Shown here in pieces: positions 1-9,800 of a DNA stretch of 64,000 nt. Positions within the stretch are counted from its first letter, which is position 1, and each line of letters begins with the position of its first letter. The translations under genes and the position numbers were made by a program. This DNA comes from a virus, in the IMG/VR virus record IMGVR_UViG_3300007517_000005, positions 21,512-85,511 of that record; one strand, 5' to 3'. Below the pieces are notes generated by a model, which saw only the letters and a program-made list of their open reading frames with translations, had not been told where the DNA came from and did no database searches.

Positions 1-16
1 TGGCATAATCTATCTC

Positions 17-1303
17 CTAGTAAGGCATGAAGTTTAAGTCACCTTGTAGCGAGAGGCGATTATTGATGTCCCCTATAGATGCTACTGTCATGTGTACCAC
101 ACGGTATGGATACGTCAAGTAAGGCATACCTGCATTACCCATTTGTAGGTACATGCCAGGGGCCGCAGGTATATGCGTCTCCATATTAGTCCTAGACCAT
201 ATGCCCGGCTTACCATCTGGACTCTCACCAATACAGAACTGTGTACGACCAGGTGCTTGTGCCTCACCCGATGGACTCTTCTCACTAATGAACACTACCT
301 TGTTCTTAGGCCAGATACGCTTATTGATGCCATCTACAGGGTCAATGAACTGTGTATCTACTTCACGAATCTGCAACCCTGCAATGGCCGTAATCATACC
401 ATCAGGGCCGAATTGAATGAACTGACTGTACTGACTGGTACCACCTTGTTCAATATTCAATCCACTGCCATTCTGGTACATCATCATCTGCCCAGTAGAC
501 CATCGAGAGATGTTACTAGTTGATAACACAGACCTTAACTCTGGTGACATATACATTGCCGTCAAGTCTGACTTATGTGTCATCTTGAACCAGTGCTTGA
601 TGGCTTGGATAGTGTATACGTAATCACTGTATGGGTCAGCCCACGAGATACCTACATTCTGGGGGTTGATGGAGTTGGTGTCCTCGAATGACCTGAATAC
701 ACGGGCCTCATTCCTCCCCCCTATACCAGTAGTCACGTTATAACTGAATAGGTTATACGCAGGTATATTACTCGCTACATCTGTAAACACTCCAGTCCTA
801 GGGTCTGTATAGCGTATACCACCCAGTAACATACGTGCCCTGAACACATCCCATGTAAGGTTATGCTCCGCTACCATCGTGGCAATCATCTTCTGGATCT
901 GCTCACCAGTAGGGTATGGGTCATTACAATTCCTTACCCTGTTATTGATCTCCCCATAACATAGCGATGTACTCTGCCTAATGAATAGAGGCTGTACATA
1001 GAACATCCTCTCCCTACCATAGTTTGGGCCTACTAATACGTCGGGCTTACATGGGAGTACAATTGGGAAGATAGTGTGATTGGGCTCCATTGATTGACGC
1101 ACCACTACAGTCTGTGCTTCAATTGTCTCTACCGGGAATAGCTCCGTCAATGGAGTCACACCTAGCATGGGGATGTATGATTCCGCTAACTCTGTGAATA
1201 CACGCCCCCATTGCGCTTCTGTAGTGCCTGTCGTAACCCATGGAGAGATGTATGGTCCAAAGTTATAAGGCCCGTTAGGTTGTGTCTGTAATCCTTGTGG
1301 CAT
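17..1303 (-). CDS. Major capsid protein, lambda gpE-like family
   Basis: This 428-residue protein should form the capsid shell. The pattern matches the phage major capsid protein E family: an N-terminal segment on targeting a central region, then a C-terminal part with a lysine-valine 'KNKVVFISE' strand, a GRTQFCIGESPDG turn, and a final proline- and tyrosine-rich strand before a 'VVHMTVAS' end. Length is a little above lambda gpE (about 340 residues). It is the last gene of the minus-strand head operon in this window, 32 bases after the protease/scaffold gene. A purine-rich ribosome site (AAGGTAAAGGAAAC) lies directly before the ATG. The family call rests on overall pattern and gene order, not on a computed alignment. 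Confidence 0.8.
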   Translation of the reverse strand: MPQGLQTQPNGPYNFGPYISPWVTTGTTEAQWGRVFTELAESYIPMLGVTPLTELFPVETIEAQTVVVRQSMEPNHTIFPIVLPCKPDVLVGPNYGRERMFYVQPLFIRQSTSLCYGEINNRVRNCNDPYPTGEQIQKMIATMVAEHNLTWDVFRARMLLGGIRYTDPRTGVFTDVASNIPAYNLFSYNVTTGIGGRNEARVFRSFEDTNSINPQNVGISWADPYSDYVYTIQAIKHWFKMTHKSDLTAMYMSPELRSVLSTSNISRWSTGQMMMYQNGSGLNIEQGGTSQYSQFIQFGPDGMITAIAGLQIREVDTQFIDPVDGINKRIWPKNKVVFISEKSPSGEAQAPGRTQFCIGESPDGKPGIWSRTNMETHIPAAPGMYLQMGNAGMPYLTYPYRVVHMTVASIGDINNRLSLQGDLNFMPY

Positions 1304-1335
1304 GTTTCCTTTACCTTATATATTGCGTATATTAG

Positions 1336-2577
1336 TTAGATAGATGTCCTAGTAGCCTTCTGGCGATTCTCAGCAGCTACCTTCTTCAAGTAACCCTCGA
1401 CACCGCCTTCTTGCTCTGTGGGCATACCTGCTAGGCCTACCTGGTGTGTCACTACTGGTGTTTGTTGTAAGGCACCCACTAATAGGTCTCTGATACTATC
1501 CATTAACGATGTCTCTACTTCCACACCACCCTGAGATAACTTTACTACCTCACCCTTAGACTCCAATGCCTGCCTAATGGCTGCGTAACGGTTCACAATT
1601 ACAGCACTCGCACCCATACTCATTAATTGGTTGACCTCTGCCTCCTGCGCTGCACGTGACGCATGATTGCTATACATCGACGCATTGGTCTCCGCCTTAG
1701 CTAATCTGTCCCTCAACTCCACTAACTCCGCCTTAGCTAATGCACTAACCCTCTCTGTCTCTGCATCCACTACCGCCTTAGCACGAGCTTCTTCTTCTTT
1801 CACACGCTCCTGGTCAGCCTTTACCTTCGCTAAGATAGCTGTTGTGATGGCCTCTACATCCACACCAGGGTGTAAAGTAGATGCCGCTGATGCTACTGCT
1901 TGGGGGATGTTTGTACTCGGTGTAATCGCATTAATCACTGGTGCTAATTCCACAGGGATTGCCACTTGGGGAATTGCCTCTGGGATACTTGTCGCTGCAC
2001 CAGTTGTGGGTGATGCTTGCTCAGGGATAGATTGTCCTGTCATATTGATCTCTCCTTGTATATTCGTGGATAATCTCATCACACTAGTTATAACCTCCAC
2101 AGGGGCGTCACCTTGTGATAGTAACTGGACCTTCTCATCTACACCCCATGGGAGGTATGGTGTATTAGTTAAGGCCACACGACTAATCGCCATGCCCCTA
2201 CGCTCACCATTACCCTTATCTAATAGGTTCCTGATGAACTCACCAGATGAGTACTCATACCCCCCTTCTGCCACTATATTGGCTGTGCCAGGGGCCACAT
2301 TGAAGTAACCATCTAAGTTATCCCCATTTACCATCAAGTACTTCAAATCACCCCTCTTACGGGCTGAGTCTGTACTATTAGGCTCTTCATCTAAATGACC
2401 GAAGGTTAAGTGAGTCTCAAATCCCAGCGCCCTTTCATTGAAGTTCGTTATCGCATCAGTGAAGTCCTGGGCAGTGAATGCTACCGTACCGTACGTATCA
2501 TGTTTCCACGATCCTACCTTCGCGATAGGTACCTTCAGTATGTTATGGGAGTTTAACTCCCCCATTGCTTCTACCAT
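1336..2577 (-). CDS. Head maturation protease with scaffold tail (Mu I-like)
   Basis: The N-terminal 155 residues resemble the Mu gpI-type capsid protease: an opening strand 'ILKVPIAKVGSW', a histidine in 'THLTFGHLDEE', then 'YEYSSGEFIRN' and 'ISRVALTNTPYLPWG', the usual serine and ALTN-P-L signatures. The remaining 260 residues look like a scaffold: a proline/alanine-rich linker, then a charged coiled coil (about residues 255-310, rich in K, E, A and R) and a flexible C-terminus. Mu and related phages combine protease and scaffold in the same way. It lies between the head fibre gene and the capsid gene. GGAGAG precedes the ATG. Protease identity is likely; catalytic residues were not proved. 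Confidence 0.72.
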   Translation of the reverse strand: MVEAMGELNSHNILKVPIAKVGSWKHDTYGTVAFTAQDFTDAITNFNERALGFETHLTFGHLDEEPNSTDSARKRGDLKYLMVNGDNLDGYFNVAPGTANIVAEGGYEYSSGEFIRNLLDKGNGERRGMAISRVALTNTPYLPWGVDEKVQLLSQGDAPVEVITSVMRLSTNIQGEINMTGQSIPEQASPTTGAATSIPEAIPQVAIPVELAPVINAITPSTNIPQAVASAASTLHPGVDVEAITTAILAKVKADQERVKEEEARAKAVVDAETERVSALAKAELVELRDRLAKAETNASMYSNHASRAAQEAEVNQLMSMGASAVIVNRYAAIRQALESKGEVVKLSQGGVEVETSLMDSIRDLLVGALQQTPVVTHQVGLAGMPTEQEGGVEGYLKKVAAENRQKATRTSI

Positions 2578-2595
2578 TGTACTCTCCGTACATTA

Positions 2596-2630
2596 CACTC
2601 CCCTAGGGTCGCAGCCATGCGGCACTCCTT
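2596..2630 (+). repeat. Family A palindromic repeat (intergenic copy)
   Basis: A variant of the family A repeat with the core AGGGTCGCAGCCATGCGGCAC split by a hairpin-forming centre (GCAGCCATGC). It stands between the divergently transcribed protease/scaffold gene and the SWIM gene. The rest of this 170-base gap is AT-rich and could hold the start signals of the SWIM gene, but no clear promoter is seen. Confidence 0.7.
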
Positions 2631-2748
2631 TGCACGGCACTACATTAGAGTATCACGTGCCCTCTATTTATCTCTCTTACCACACGCTAAATGCTCTATG
2701 TATGTATAATGTGTGGATTGTGCACATATTTATAACTATCAAACAAAC

Positions 2749-3138
2749 ATGAGACAATTACATTGGTACGCTGTCCAATACCACATACTGCAGAAGGCTA
2801 TGGCTGGTGTAGTAATAGATGTCCTTGTAGAGCATGCCCCCACCATTGCCTACCGCAAAGCTAAGGGTAAACAACAAATCATCTCACTACCACCAGATGA
2901 TGATATATACCTCTACGTATACAGCAGCATGATAATGGAAGGGTACATCTTAGTGCCCTCCCCAGATAATACAGTACATCTATGCAGTGGTGGTTCTGCT
3001 ATATATAATGTCACTGACTCTACCTGCACGTGTCCCGCCTATACCTATAAGGGGATGGCCTGTAAACATATGCAGATGCTTAAAGGTTATTCAGTTTATA
3101 GGCTTAGAGCTATGGCATTACGTTCTAAAGCTATGTAA
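2749..3138 (+). CDS. SWIM zinc-finger protein
   Basis: A 129-residue protein whose only recognisable part is near the C-terminus: C93-x-C95 ... C105-x-H107 within 'CTCPAYTYKGMACKHM', the CxCx(n)CxH pattern of SWIM zinc fingers, which bind DNA or protein. The N-terminal part (RQLHWYAVQYHILQKA...) looks folded but is not recognised. I chose the ATG at 2749 because the longer reading frame upstream lacks any support. The gene is on the plus strand in the middle of the minus-strand head operon and its end overlaps the 3' end of the fibre gene by 8 bases, so it is likely an inserted 'moron' with its own expression. Confidence 0.72.
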   Translation: MRQLHWYAVQYHILQKAMAGVVIDVLVEHAPTIAYRKAKGKQQIISLPPDDDIYLYVYSSMIMEGYILVPSPDNTVHLCSGGSAIYNVTDSTCTCPAYTYKGMACKHMQMLKGYSVYRLRAMALRSKAM

Positions 3139-4237
3139 TGCCCCTATATAATCTACAATCATACACAGAACTATTTAGTACCCTGACCTCTATACAGTTT
3201 AATCCAGGCACTACACCCTTACTCATACCCTGTGGGAACTTGTACTCTGGCGAGTAACTGATATCTACACCTAAGCCAGCCTGTAAGTATAAGTAGAATA
3301 TCATACCAGGGTCTGCACCAGTAATAGTCCCTAACTCACCATCACTCTGGTACGTGTGTAGCTGCATCGTACCATCGAAGGCTATAGGATACCATACTGC
3401 TGTAGCCCCCGTATTCTTTACTTCATAGTCTACTAATTGTACCGATAACTTACTACTCAATGTTAAAGAGGTACCACTTACAGGGCCCGTGAATGTAGCA
3501 CCACTTAATGCAGCTAAGCCCGGCGCTTCTAATAGTACTGTATCCCCTGTCGTCGATAACCTTAATGTGGGGCCGGTGGTAATAGTTCTATACTGCAGGA
3601 TCGTGCCTACCTTCCCATTATATATACCTACACCTACCCCTACATTCACACCACTATTACTCTCTCCAGGGGGTGTACTAGTAATGCCCATCACCCTTCC
3701 TTTCGTATCAATGGATAGTGTAGGGTTTGTATACGTACCCGCTAACACTCCTGTGGGCTTTAGTAATGGGTTAGGGTATCCTCCTATTAAATCTCCACCA
3801 GCTAACCCTGAAGGGGGCATAGATGTTGGATAATCAGGTATAGATATACCAGGGGTGTGAGTGTGTGAGTCTGGTATTACTGATGGGGAAGGGTACTGCC
3901 CCGATAGATCACCACCTGCTGTACCACGTGGGGGTGCACTATCCCCTTCCATAGAGAACCTCACCCACGTTGGTGCTGTGTCTAGTAATACGAACACCTC
4001 GTCTGTGTCTACTTGTCTACACAATTTACCTACATCTGTATTGGTAGAGGTCACCGCCAATCTAGCTAACTTATTAGGGAACACCCACGCAAATGGGGCA
4101 TGTACTTCCTTCGGTGGTAAATCCCTATGATTTAATACATCAACACCCTGCGGTAATTCATTAGTAGGGATAGATACCTGTACATCCCTTACCTCACCCG
4201 TAGGTAATGTTACCTTAATAGTTCCTTCTATGATCAT
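3131..4237 (-). CDS. Head/tail fibre-like protein with GDLxGxYPxP repeats
   Basis: This 368-residue protein has three copies of a short fibre motif: GGDLSGQYPSPSV (about residue 108), GGDLIGGYPNPLL (about 147) and a degenerate AGTYTNPTLSIDTKGRV (about 168). Such motifs are common in phage tail and head fibres. The N-terminal 90 residues ('APFAWVFPNKLARLAVTS' and 'VFVLLDTAPTWVRFS') look like the virion attachment region, and the C-terminal half is beta-rich. It sits between portal and protease genes, so decoration of the head (a head fibre) is as likely as a tail fibre. GAGGG precedes the ATG. Confidence 0.68.
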   Translation of the reverse strand: MIIEGTIKVTLPTGEVRDVQVSIPTNELPQGVDVLNHRDLPPKEVHAPFAWVFPNKLARLAVTSTNTDVGKLCRQVDTDEVFVLLDTAPTWVRFSMEGDSAPPRGTAGGDLSGQYPSPSVIPDSHTHTPGISIPDYPTSMPPSGLAGGDLIGGYPNPLLKPTGVLAGTYTNPTLSIDTKGRVMGITSTPPGESNSGVNVGVGVGIYNGKVGTILQYRTITTGPTLRLSTTGDTVLLEAPGLAALSGATFTGPVSGTSLTLSSKLSVQLVDYEVKNTGATAVWYPIAFDGTMQLHTYQSDGELGTITGADPGMIFYLYLQAGLGVDISYSPEYKFPQGMSKGVVPGLNCIEVRVLNSSVYDCRLYRGIT

Positions 4238-4285
4238 TTGATAGCCCTCTTAATAGACTGTGTTTGACTTAGGTTTAGATCTCTT

Positions 4286-5710
4286 TTATGAGCCTATACT
4301 AGGCTTTGTACTATCTACAGTCGGTACCGCTGCTGCTTGTTTACTACGCTTCTTACTCCTGGGGAATGAGAGTAGGTCACGTACATGATTATTATCTATA
4401 TCATCTGAAGAGTCTATGTACCCTTTATCGGTCATCATGGCTATTGCATCTACTAATACCTTAGTCTCACTCCACCTTATTGGTAACTGCGGTAAGTCCC
4501 CGTAATCGTACGCTGCAGGAACAACCCTAGGATCGAAGTTGTACTGTATTAACTGCGCTACTACTGATGATAGGAAGTCCTGCGTAACCCTCTGATATAT
4601 GCTCGTTATGAAGTGGTGGTACATCTCCACCTGCCTCTCCGATGACTGCCCTGAACCTAACCCACTATTAGTATCTCTCATTATTAAGTTGGGTATGTTC
4701 AATCCCGTCATCATCTGCAGGTCGCACATATTGATGGCATCCGTAAAGGCAGATGCAAAGTTACTACCGGTAGTCAATGCCTCTAACTTCACGGGCTGGT
4801 CTACACTTAACTGTGTCAACACTAACCCCACTTCACTCCTCATCTCCGATAGTTCCCTCGCTACTACCTCATGGTAGAACATAGGCCTATCCTCTGTAGG
4901 GTGCTGCTCATCTGATTGCTGTATTGGTACTATCGCATATACTATCGGGGTGCCATACCTATCCAATGCCACCATCATTAGATCTAATATAGACCTCTTG
5001 AATAAGTGGTACTCAAATACTGCTGTCAACATGGACTCACCCTCTGGGTTATTGCCCATCCCCTCGTGCACTGTGTGGCAGAACTTGCCCTTATTTAATC
5101 TAACCCATCCCCCTACTGTAGATGTATCCATGGGCTTGGGTACCCATATACCTGTCTGATTGAAGTCCATACCTACTGATGTAGTATTAGGTACTTTCTC
5201 CCCATGCGTTAACATACCATTAGCATTTACTACATACCTGACTTCTGTCGGGTGGTACGTTACTACATCAGTTAACCAAGTCTGTGCCTCAGATCTAGGT
5301 CCTATTTTACCACACCATATGGCTTCCCCTAACCCATCCCCCGCCCATAGACTTTGATACGTTAGATCCTTCAACCACTTCTTCACACCCCCCTTTAAAT
5401 TAGCTGCTACAAACTCCTCAATCATAGGGTGTGAGTGTGCGAAGGGGCCCGCCATTGCCGCTACAGAAGAAGCAATCATATTCAATGCCTCTTTAAAGAC
5501 TGGCTCATTGATCCTAGCGTAATCGTATGCCGCTAATAAACCAGGGTCTCTGCGCCTCCTCGTCTGGAATGTCTCCCCTGTAGATATTAAAGGGGTCGCG
5601 CGCCCCAACATACCCATCTTTCTTGGTTGTCTCCTTATTAGAGCACTAGTCCCCACGGGGGGTAATGTACTCAACCCTGATTCCTTACCGCCCGTCGGGT
5701 GCTGATCCAT
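4286..5710 (-). CDS. Portal protein (DUF935/Mu gp29-like)
   Basis: A 474-residue portal, the ring through which DNA enters the head. Supporting features are the length, the start of the core ('ARINEPVFKEALNMIASSVA'), the 'TWLTDVVTYHPTEVRYVV' strand pair, 'FCHTVHEGMGNNPEGESML', the helix 'AVFEYHLFKRSILDLMMVAL' followed by 'DRYGTPIVYA', and a late helical stem 'SSERQVEMYHHFITSIYQRV'. This order of wing, 'RYGTP' and stem is typical of Mu gp29/DUF935 portals. A GTG two codons upstream is possible, but the ATG at 5710 has GGAG at the right distance. Next upstream is the frameshift chaperone, next downstream the fibre gene. Confidence 0.8.
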   Translation of the reverse strand: MDQHPTGGKESGLSTLPPVGTSALIRRQPRKMGMLGRATPLISTGETFQTRRRRDPGLLAAYDYARINEPVFKEALNMIASSVAAMAGPFAHSHPMIEEFVAANLKGGVKKWLKDLTYQSLWAGDGLGEAIWCGKIGPRSEAQTWLTDVVTYHPTEVRYVVNANGMLTHGEKVPNTTSVGMDFNQTGIWVPKPMDTSTVGGWVRLNKGKFCHTVHEGMGNNPEGESMLTAVFEYHLFKRSILDLMMVALDRYGTPIVYAIVPIQQSDEQHPTEDRPMFYHEVVARELSEMRSEVGLVLTQLSVDQPVKLEALTTGSNFASAFTDAINMCDLQMMTGLNIPNLIMRDTNSGLGSGQSSERQVEMYHHFITSIYQRVTQDFLSSVVAQLIQYNFDPRVVPAAYDYGDLPQLPIRWSETKVLVDAIAMMTDKGYIDSSDDIDNNHVRDLLSFPRSKKRSKQAAAVPTVDSTKPSIGS

Positions 5711-5757
5711 TATCACTCCATATAAACGCCCCCTGTAAAGGCTAGGTTCGCTATGCT

Positions 5758-5790
5758 ACCCCCCAAGGGTCGTAGCCATACGGCACTCAG
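5758..5790 (+). repeat. Family A palindromic repeat (intergenic copy)
   Basis: A near-consensus family A repeat (AGGGTCGTAGCCATACGGCA) lying between the end of the frameshifted chaperone extension and the portal start. Confidence 0.75.
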
Positions 5791-5795
5791 CCCTG

Positions 5796-6679
5796 CTACA
5801 TCTTTGGTAATGCTATGTCGTGGAATAGACTCCTCTGTGGTGTCCTATCTTCCATAGCTTGCTTGATCTCATTAGTCTTCTCCTGCGTCTTCTTCTCACG
5901 CTCGGAGATAAACCCATTCACGGCCTTGACTACCGCCTTTCTATCGAAGAACCCTAACTCTAACCAACTTTTACCTAGTGGCAGTGATGTCGCATTGGCT
6001 ATCGCTACCCAGTTATCTAACTCTAATCTCTTAACCGTATCCTCTACGGTGTAGATTATGTGAGCCTCCCATATATTGGGGATCTCTGGGTCGTACTCTG
6101 CTACTAGATTACAAAACCTACGCGGTATGAGTCTACTACGGGAAGCATACCCTGCCTGCGGATCCTTTAAGTGTAATGGTAATGCTACACGGCCCTCACT
6201 ATAACCTAGTGGGGCCGCTGCCCTTGCATACCATGCCGTAGCATCTCTTAAGGTGTGCCACCAGGGGCCTTCGCAGGAGACCTTCTCCCACCAGATGCTG
6301 GGGGAGTGGCCATCGATGCCATGAGCTTTTTTGCCTGCTCTTGCGCCTGCGCCCTTAACTTATCGTCAATGAATGCAATCGTCATGAATAACTCAAGGAA
6401 GTACTGTACCTCCTTCGGGTCCCACTCCATAAACAATTGGATTGGGTCTCTCCCAAACTCTACTTGCTGACCCATCTCATCTACTACACGCTGCCCATCT
6501 ACTTCTACAATAGATGCCGCTGCCATTAACTCCTCTAATGTATAACCCTGCTCCCTTGGATTATTACCCGCATACGATTGATACTGCTTTGCCAGATACA
6601 CACGATCCTCGAATGTGAACTGCCGTACCTTGACCTCACGGCCCGATGGTAATACTACTGGGTATAATACTGAATCCAT
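5796..6679 (-). CDS. Tail/baseplate assembly chaperone, -1 frameshift fusion product
   Basis: Joining the first 118 codons of the short product to the -1 frame at the A AAA AAG site (6332-6326) gives a 294-residue protein. The -1 frame is open for 177 codons down to a TAG at 5798-5796. It reads like true protein (for example 'WYARAAAPLGYSEGRVALP' and 'FFDRKAVVKAVNGFISE') yet has no start codon until its last 20 residues. That is the arrangement of lambda G/GT and of many tail chaperone pairs, where a few percent of ribosomes shift to make the long form. The extension ends with a charged helix. It lies between the giant tail gene and the portal gene. The frameshift itself is inferred from sequence. 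Confidence 0.8.
6248..6679 (-). CDS. Tail/baseplate assembly chaperone, short form
   Basis: The 143-residue zero-frame product. The N-terminus 'PVVLPSGREVKVRQFTFED' resembles the start of T4 gp26/Mu gp41-type baseplate and tail assembly chaperones, and a DR-like segment 'VEFGRDPIQLFMEWDPKE' follows. The last 25 residues, after the slippery site, are rich in A, P, G and R and look like a throwaway end. It follows the giant gene by about 150 bases on the same strand. The family assignment is moderate; the link to a frameshift signal strengthens it. Confidence 0.72.
   Translation of the reverse strand: MDSVLYPVVLPSGREVKVRQFTFEDRVYLAKQYQSYAGNNPREQGYTLEELMAAASIVEVDGQRVVDEMGQQVEFGRDPIQLFMEWDPKEVQYFLELFMTIAFIDDKLRAQAQEQAKKLMASMATPPASGGRRSPAKAPGGTP
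6308..6332 (-). promoter_or_regulatory. Programmed -1 frameshift signal (A AAA AAG)
   Basis: On the minus strand codons 116-118 are GCA AAA AAG, so the heptamer A AAA AAG stands in the exact X XXY YYZ phase used by dnaX and lambda-type frameshifts. Four bases further a TGGC...GCCA hairpin can form, and about 19 bases downstream a stronger stem (CTCCC/GGGAG with an inner CCAG/CTGG) is possible. AAGGG lies about 20 bases upstream and could act as a stimulatory ribosome-binding sequence. Confidence 0.82.
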
Positions 6680-6828
6680 TTTGCTCTTACCTACTATTGG
6701 TTATTACTTACTACATCTATTCCTATACGCCGATATGTTACACATAGTGGGCATTTATAAGATGAGTACACGCACGGTGTGTGCCCCCTCTGATGTAAGT
6801 CGCTACGCTCCAGGTGTGCGATACTACC

Positions 6829-9800
6829 TTATCCTACCACGTTTACTTCCCAATCATCCCCTTCTGAGTAATCACTCTCACCACTTGGGTATGCACTGAA
6901 GTCCGTAGTGGGATTATCCATCACATACGATACCTCTATAGCCGCTCTCATAGGGTCTCCATCATCATCCATTACCGTACCCTCACCCACTTGCGCTAAT
7001 CTCTCCCCTATCATATCCTGCCTCTTTGATTCTGTTTCTGACATACTCCTCACGAAGCTCTCTACAATGCCTAGTGATGGTATTAAGTTAGTGCCATGCA
7101 CTGCTACCTCCCCCCCTATTACGGATGTGAGCATCCCTAGTACAGATGATAGTACTGCACCTCCTAATGTATTGGAGGCCGCCTTCCACCCCTTGTACCT
7201 ATCTACATCCATAGGTCTATCTACACGTAAGGGGCTAAACTTAGATAGTATCCTCTCCGCACCACCCATAATGGCAGGGGCTATTACCGCTGCACCCATA
7301 AAGAACCCTACCTCTCTACCAACCCATCTCCTTACCCACTCCCCCTCATCCTGTGAACCCTTAGACTCCGCATGTGCCATCCTCGCTCTAAATGATTGCC
7401 CTAGTACTGACGCCACACCTGGTCTACCCATTTGCGAGTACCCTAACATCGATACCGTCCCACCCACTACCTGCCCTATTGTATTCTCGTTGATAGAGCC
7501 GGTCGCCATTAGTGAACCTAAGAGTGTGAGCCCTGCACCCAATACCATGTCATTCATGTCGTGCATCCTACCTACGGCATCGTGCATCTCCTGACTATGC
7601 CTTGCATGACTAGCCGCCTGAGCTCCTGGATTCATGCCCGTTAGTACTGCCCTAGGGGGATTTGATGTTACTGCCTGTGCCCTCAAGGCAGCACTAATTA
7701 TAGGCGTAGACGCATCGCCCATCTCTCTACCCCGTATCTCTCTGGTCTCCGCCTGGTGCAGTGGATCTCTTGCCTCTACTATGGCCTCTTGTGACGCCTG
7801 CTGCGCTGTCATACCCTTGGATACCTTCTGCTCGGATAGTCTCCGGATGGTCGCTGATAATACTTCAGCTTCTGGTAATGATGCCCCTAACGCACTACTG
7901 ATTGTGCCAGCCCATGATTGATCTGAGTGCATGGTCTGACTATTGAACGCATCCCCTATATTATCTAGTAATCGTCTCCTCTGTCCTGTTGATGTAGCCT
8001 CTAATGCTACATCCAAGAACCCCATGGGGGAGCTATGCTCACCTATCACCTCCCCCGCGCTATTCCTTACATTGAACTTCCTATAACTCTCCCCCTCCCC
8101 TAATGGGTCATCATGGTACCCTACACGTATACCCCCATCCTTCTTATTGATGACCCTTACGCCTACACCACTCACACTATTCAACTCAAGGAAGCTCCTA
8201 CCACCTTGAGTCTGACCTAGTACCTGCTCCATACCTGTACTATCGCCCATGAAGTCCTTCATCACGGTCATGTAATGTGAGGCAGCCTCTGGGTCTATGC
8301 CATTCATACTACTATTCATTAGGGCTATCGTTATATCTGTATCCGCTAACTCCGTTGATATGCCTGACATTGTCTGAGACCTACCGCCCCCTAACTTCCC
8401 TGCCTTCTTCCTCAATGTCTCTAATGTGACGAACTGATTCAATCCCTCCCCTACACTACCGAAGATAGGGTCTGTCTGTTTCCTCCCTTCATCTACTAAC
8501 GCCAGCATTAAGGCCTTGTTCTTGCTCGAAGCTTCATCCCACCACTCATTCGCATCCTTTGATAGGGCCGCCCCTATGTCAGCCTTCAATGAGGGGTCGG
8601 ATATGAACTTCCTATCCATAGCCTCATCCCGATCCACATCCTCCCCAACCCCTAAGAAGCCACGTATGCCACTCCATATTGTATCTAGGAATGGTTGATT
8701 GTCTTTTGACCCTAGTTCGTAGCGGAAGGCAGTAATCGTAGCTCTCATGTCCCTCGCTACTTTGTACCTGACTACATCCCCAATAGTCCCATCTGATACA
8801 TCCACACCCCTATCGCGCATCTCACTACTCAAGCGCGTCATCTCCTCATTAGATGAGATCTTGTACTCCTTACTCAAAAATGCTATAGAACTATCATCTA
8901 TGCCTGTCAGGGGCTTACCATATACATTATTACTTGATGTCTCTATCAGGGTACTTAACTGCATGTATGACCGTAATCCAGGGCCAGGGCCTAACTTACC
9001 CGCCATCTCACTCAAGACTGCCCTCGCACTCGCATCATCCCCCTGGTCAATGTACTTCTGGTACTCCCCATGTGTCTTCTGTAAATCACCTAATACATCC
9101 GTGTCCCCCTTGAATTTGATACTATCCCTTAGTAGCTGCTGTGCACTCTTCATGAATGCCTGCAATGACTCCGCTCTCTTCGCCTCTATATGTACCTGAT
9201 TGAATGTCCCCTCTACATCATCTGCCATAGTGGTACCAGCATAGTACTCCTTCATACTATCCATCACGGTACTGCCACCCTCACCGCCTAGTACATGCGA
9301 TAGAGCTATTAAGGGACTATCGCGGAATAAGGTACCCACTAGGGCATTGTATGACTTACCTAATATGTCACCGCCCGCTACCCCTAATGTCTTCGTTAAC
9401 ATGTCATATACTGTGGGGCTCATTGATGCACCACTACCCATACCCATATACTTACTGTAATTGGATACTGCTACCTCTGATGATGATAGTTGGGCCGCAC
9501 CCTCCATTAGGCTACTACTTACATCCTGCTCAGGCTTAGCTAAGATAGACTCCATCATCTTAGTTATTACGTCTGCTCTCAATGATGGGTTGTTTGTTAA
9601 TAGCTCCCTGAAGTGATTATCAGACACATCCTTCAACATCACTGACGTATCTATATTGGAGGTAGATAATGCCTCACTTATTGATGCACCCTGCTTGAGT
9701 GATGATAATGCACTTCTGAAGTCCTCTGTTGCATGTATAGACTCCATCGTCGCATGTAACGCCATGATGTTATTATCGTGCGCTACCCCTTGTACCCCAC

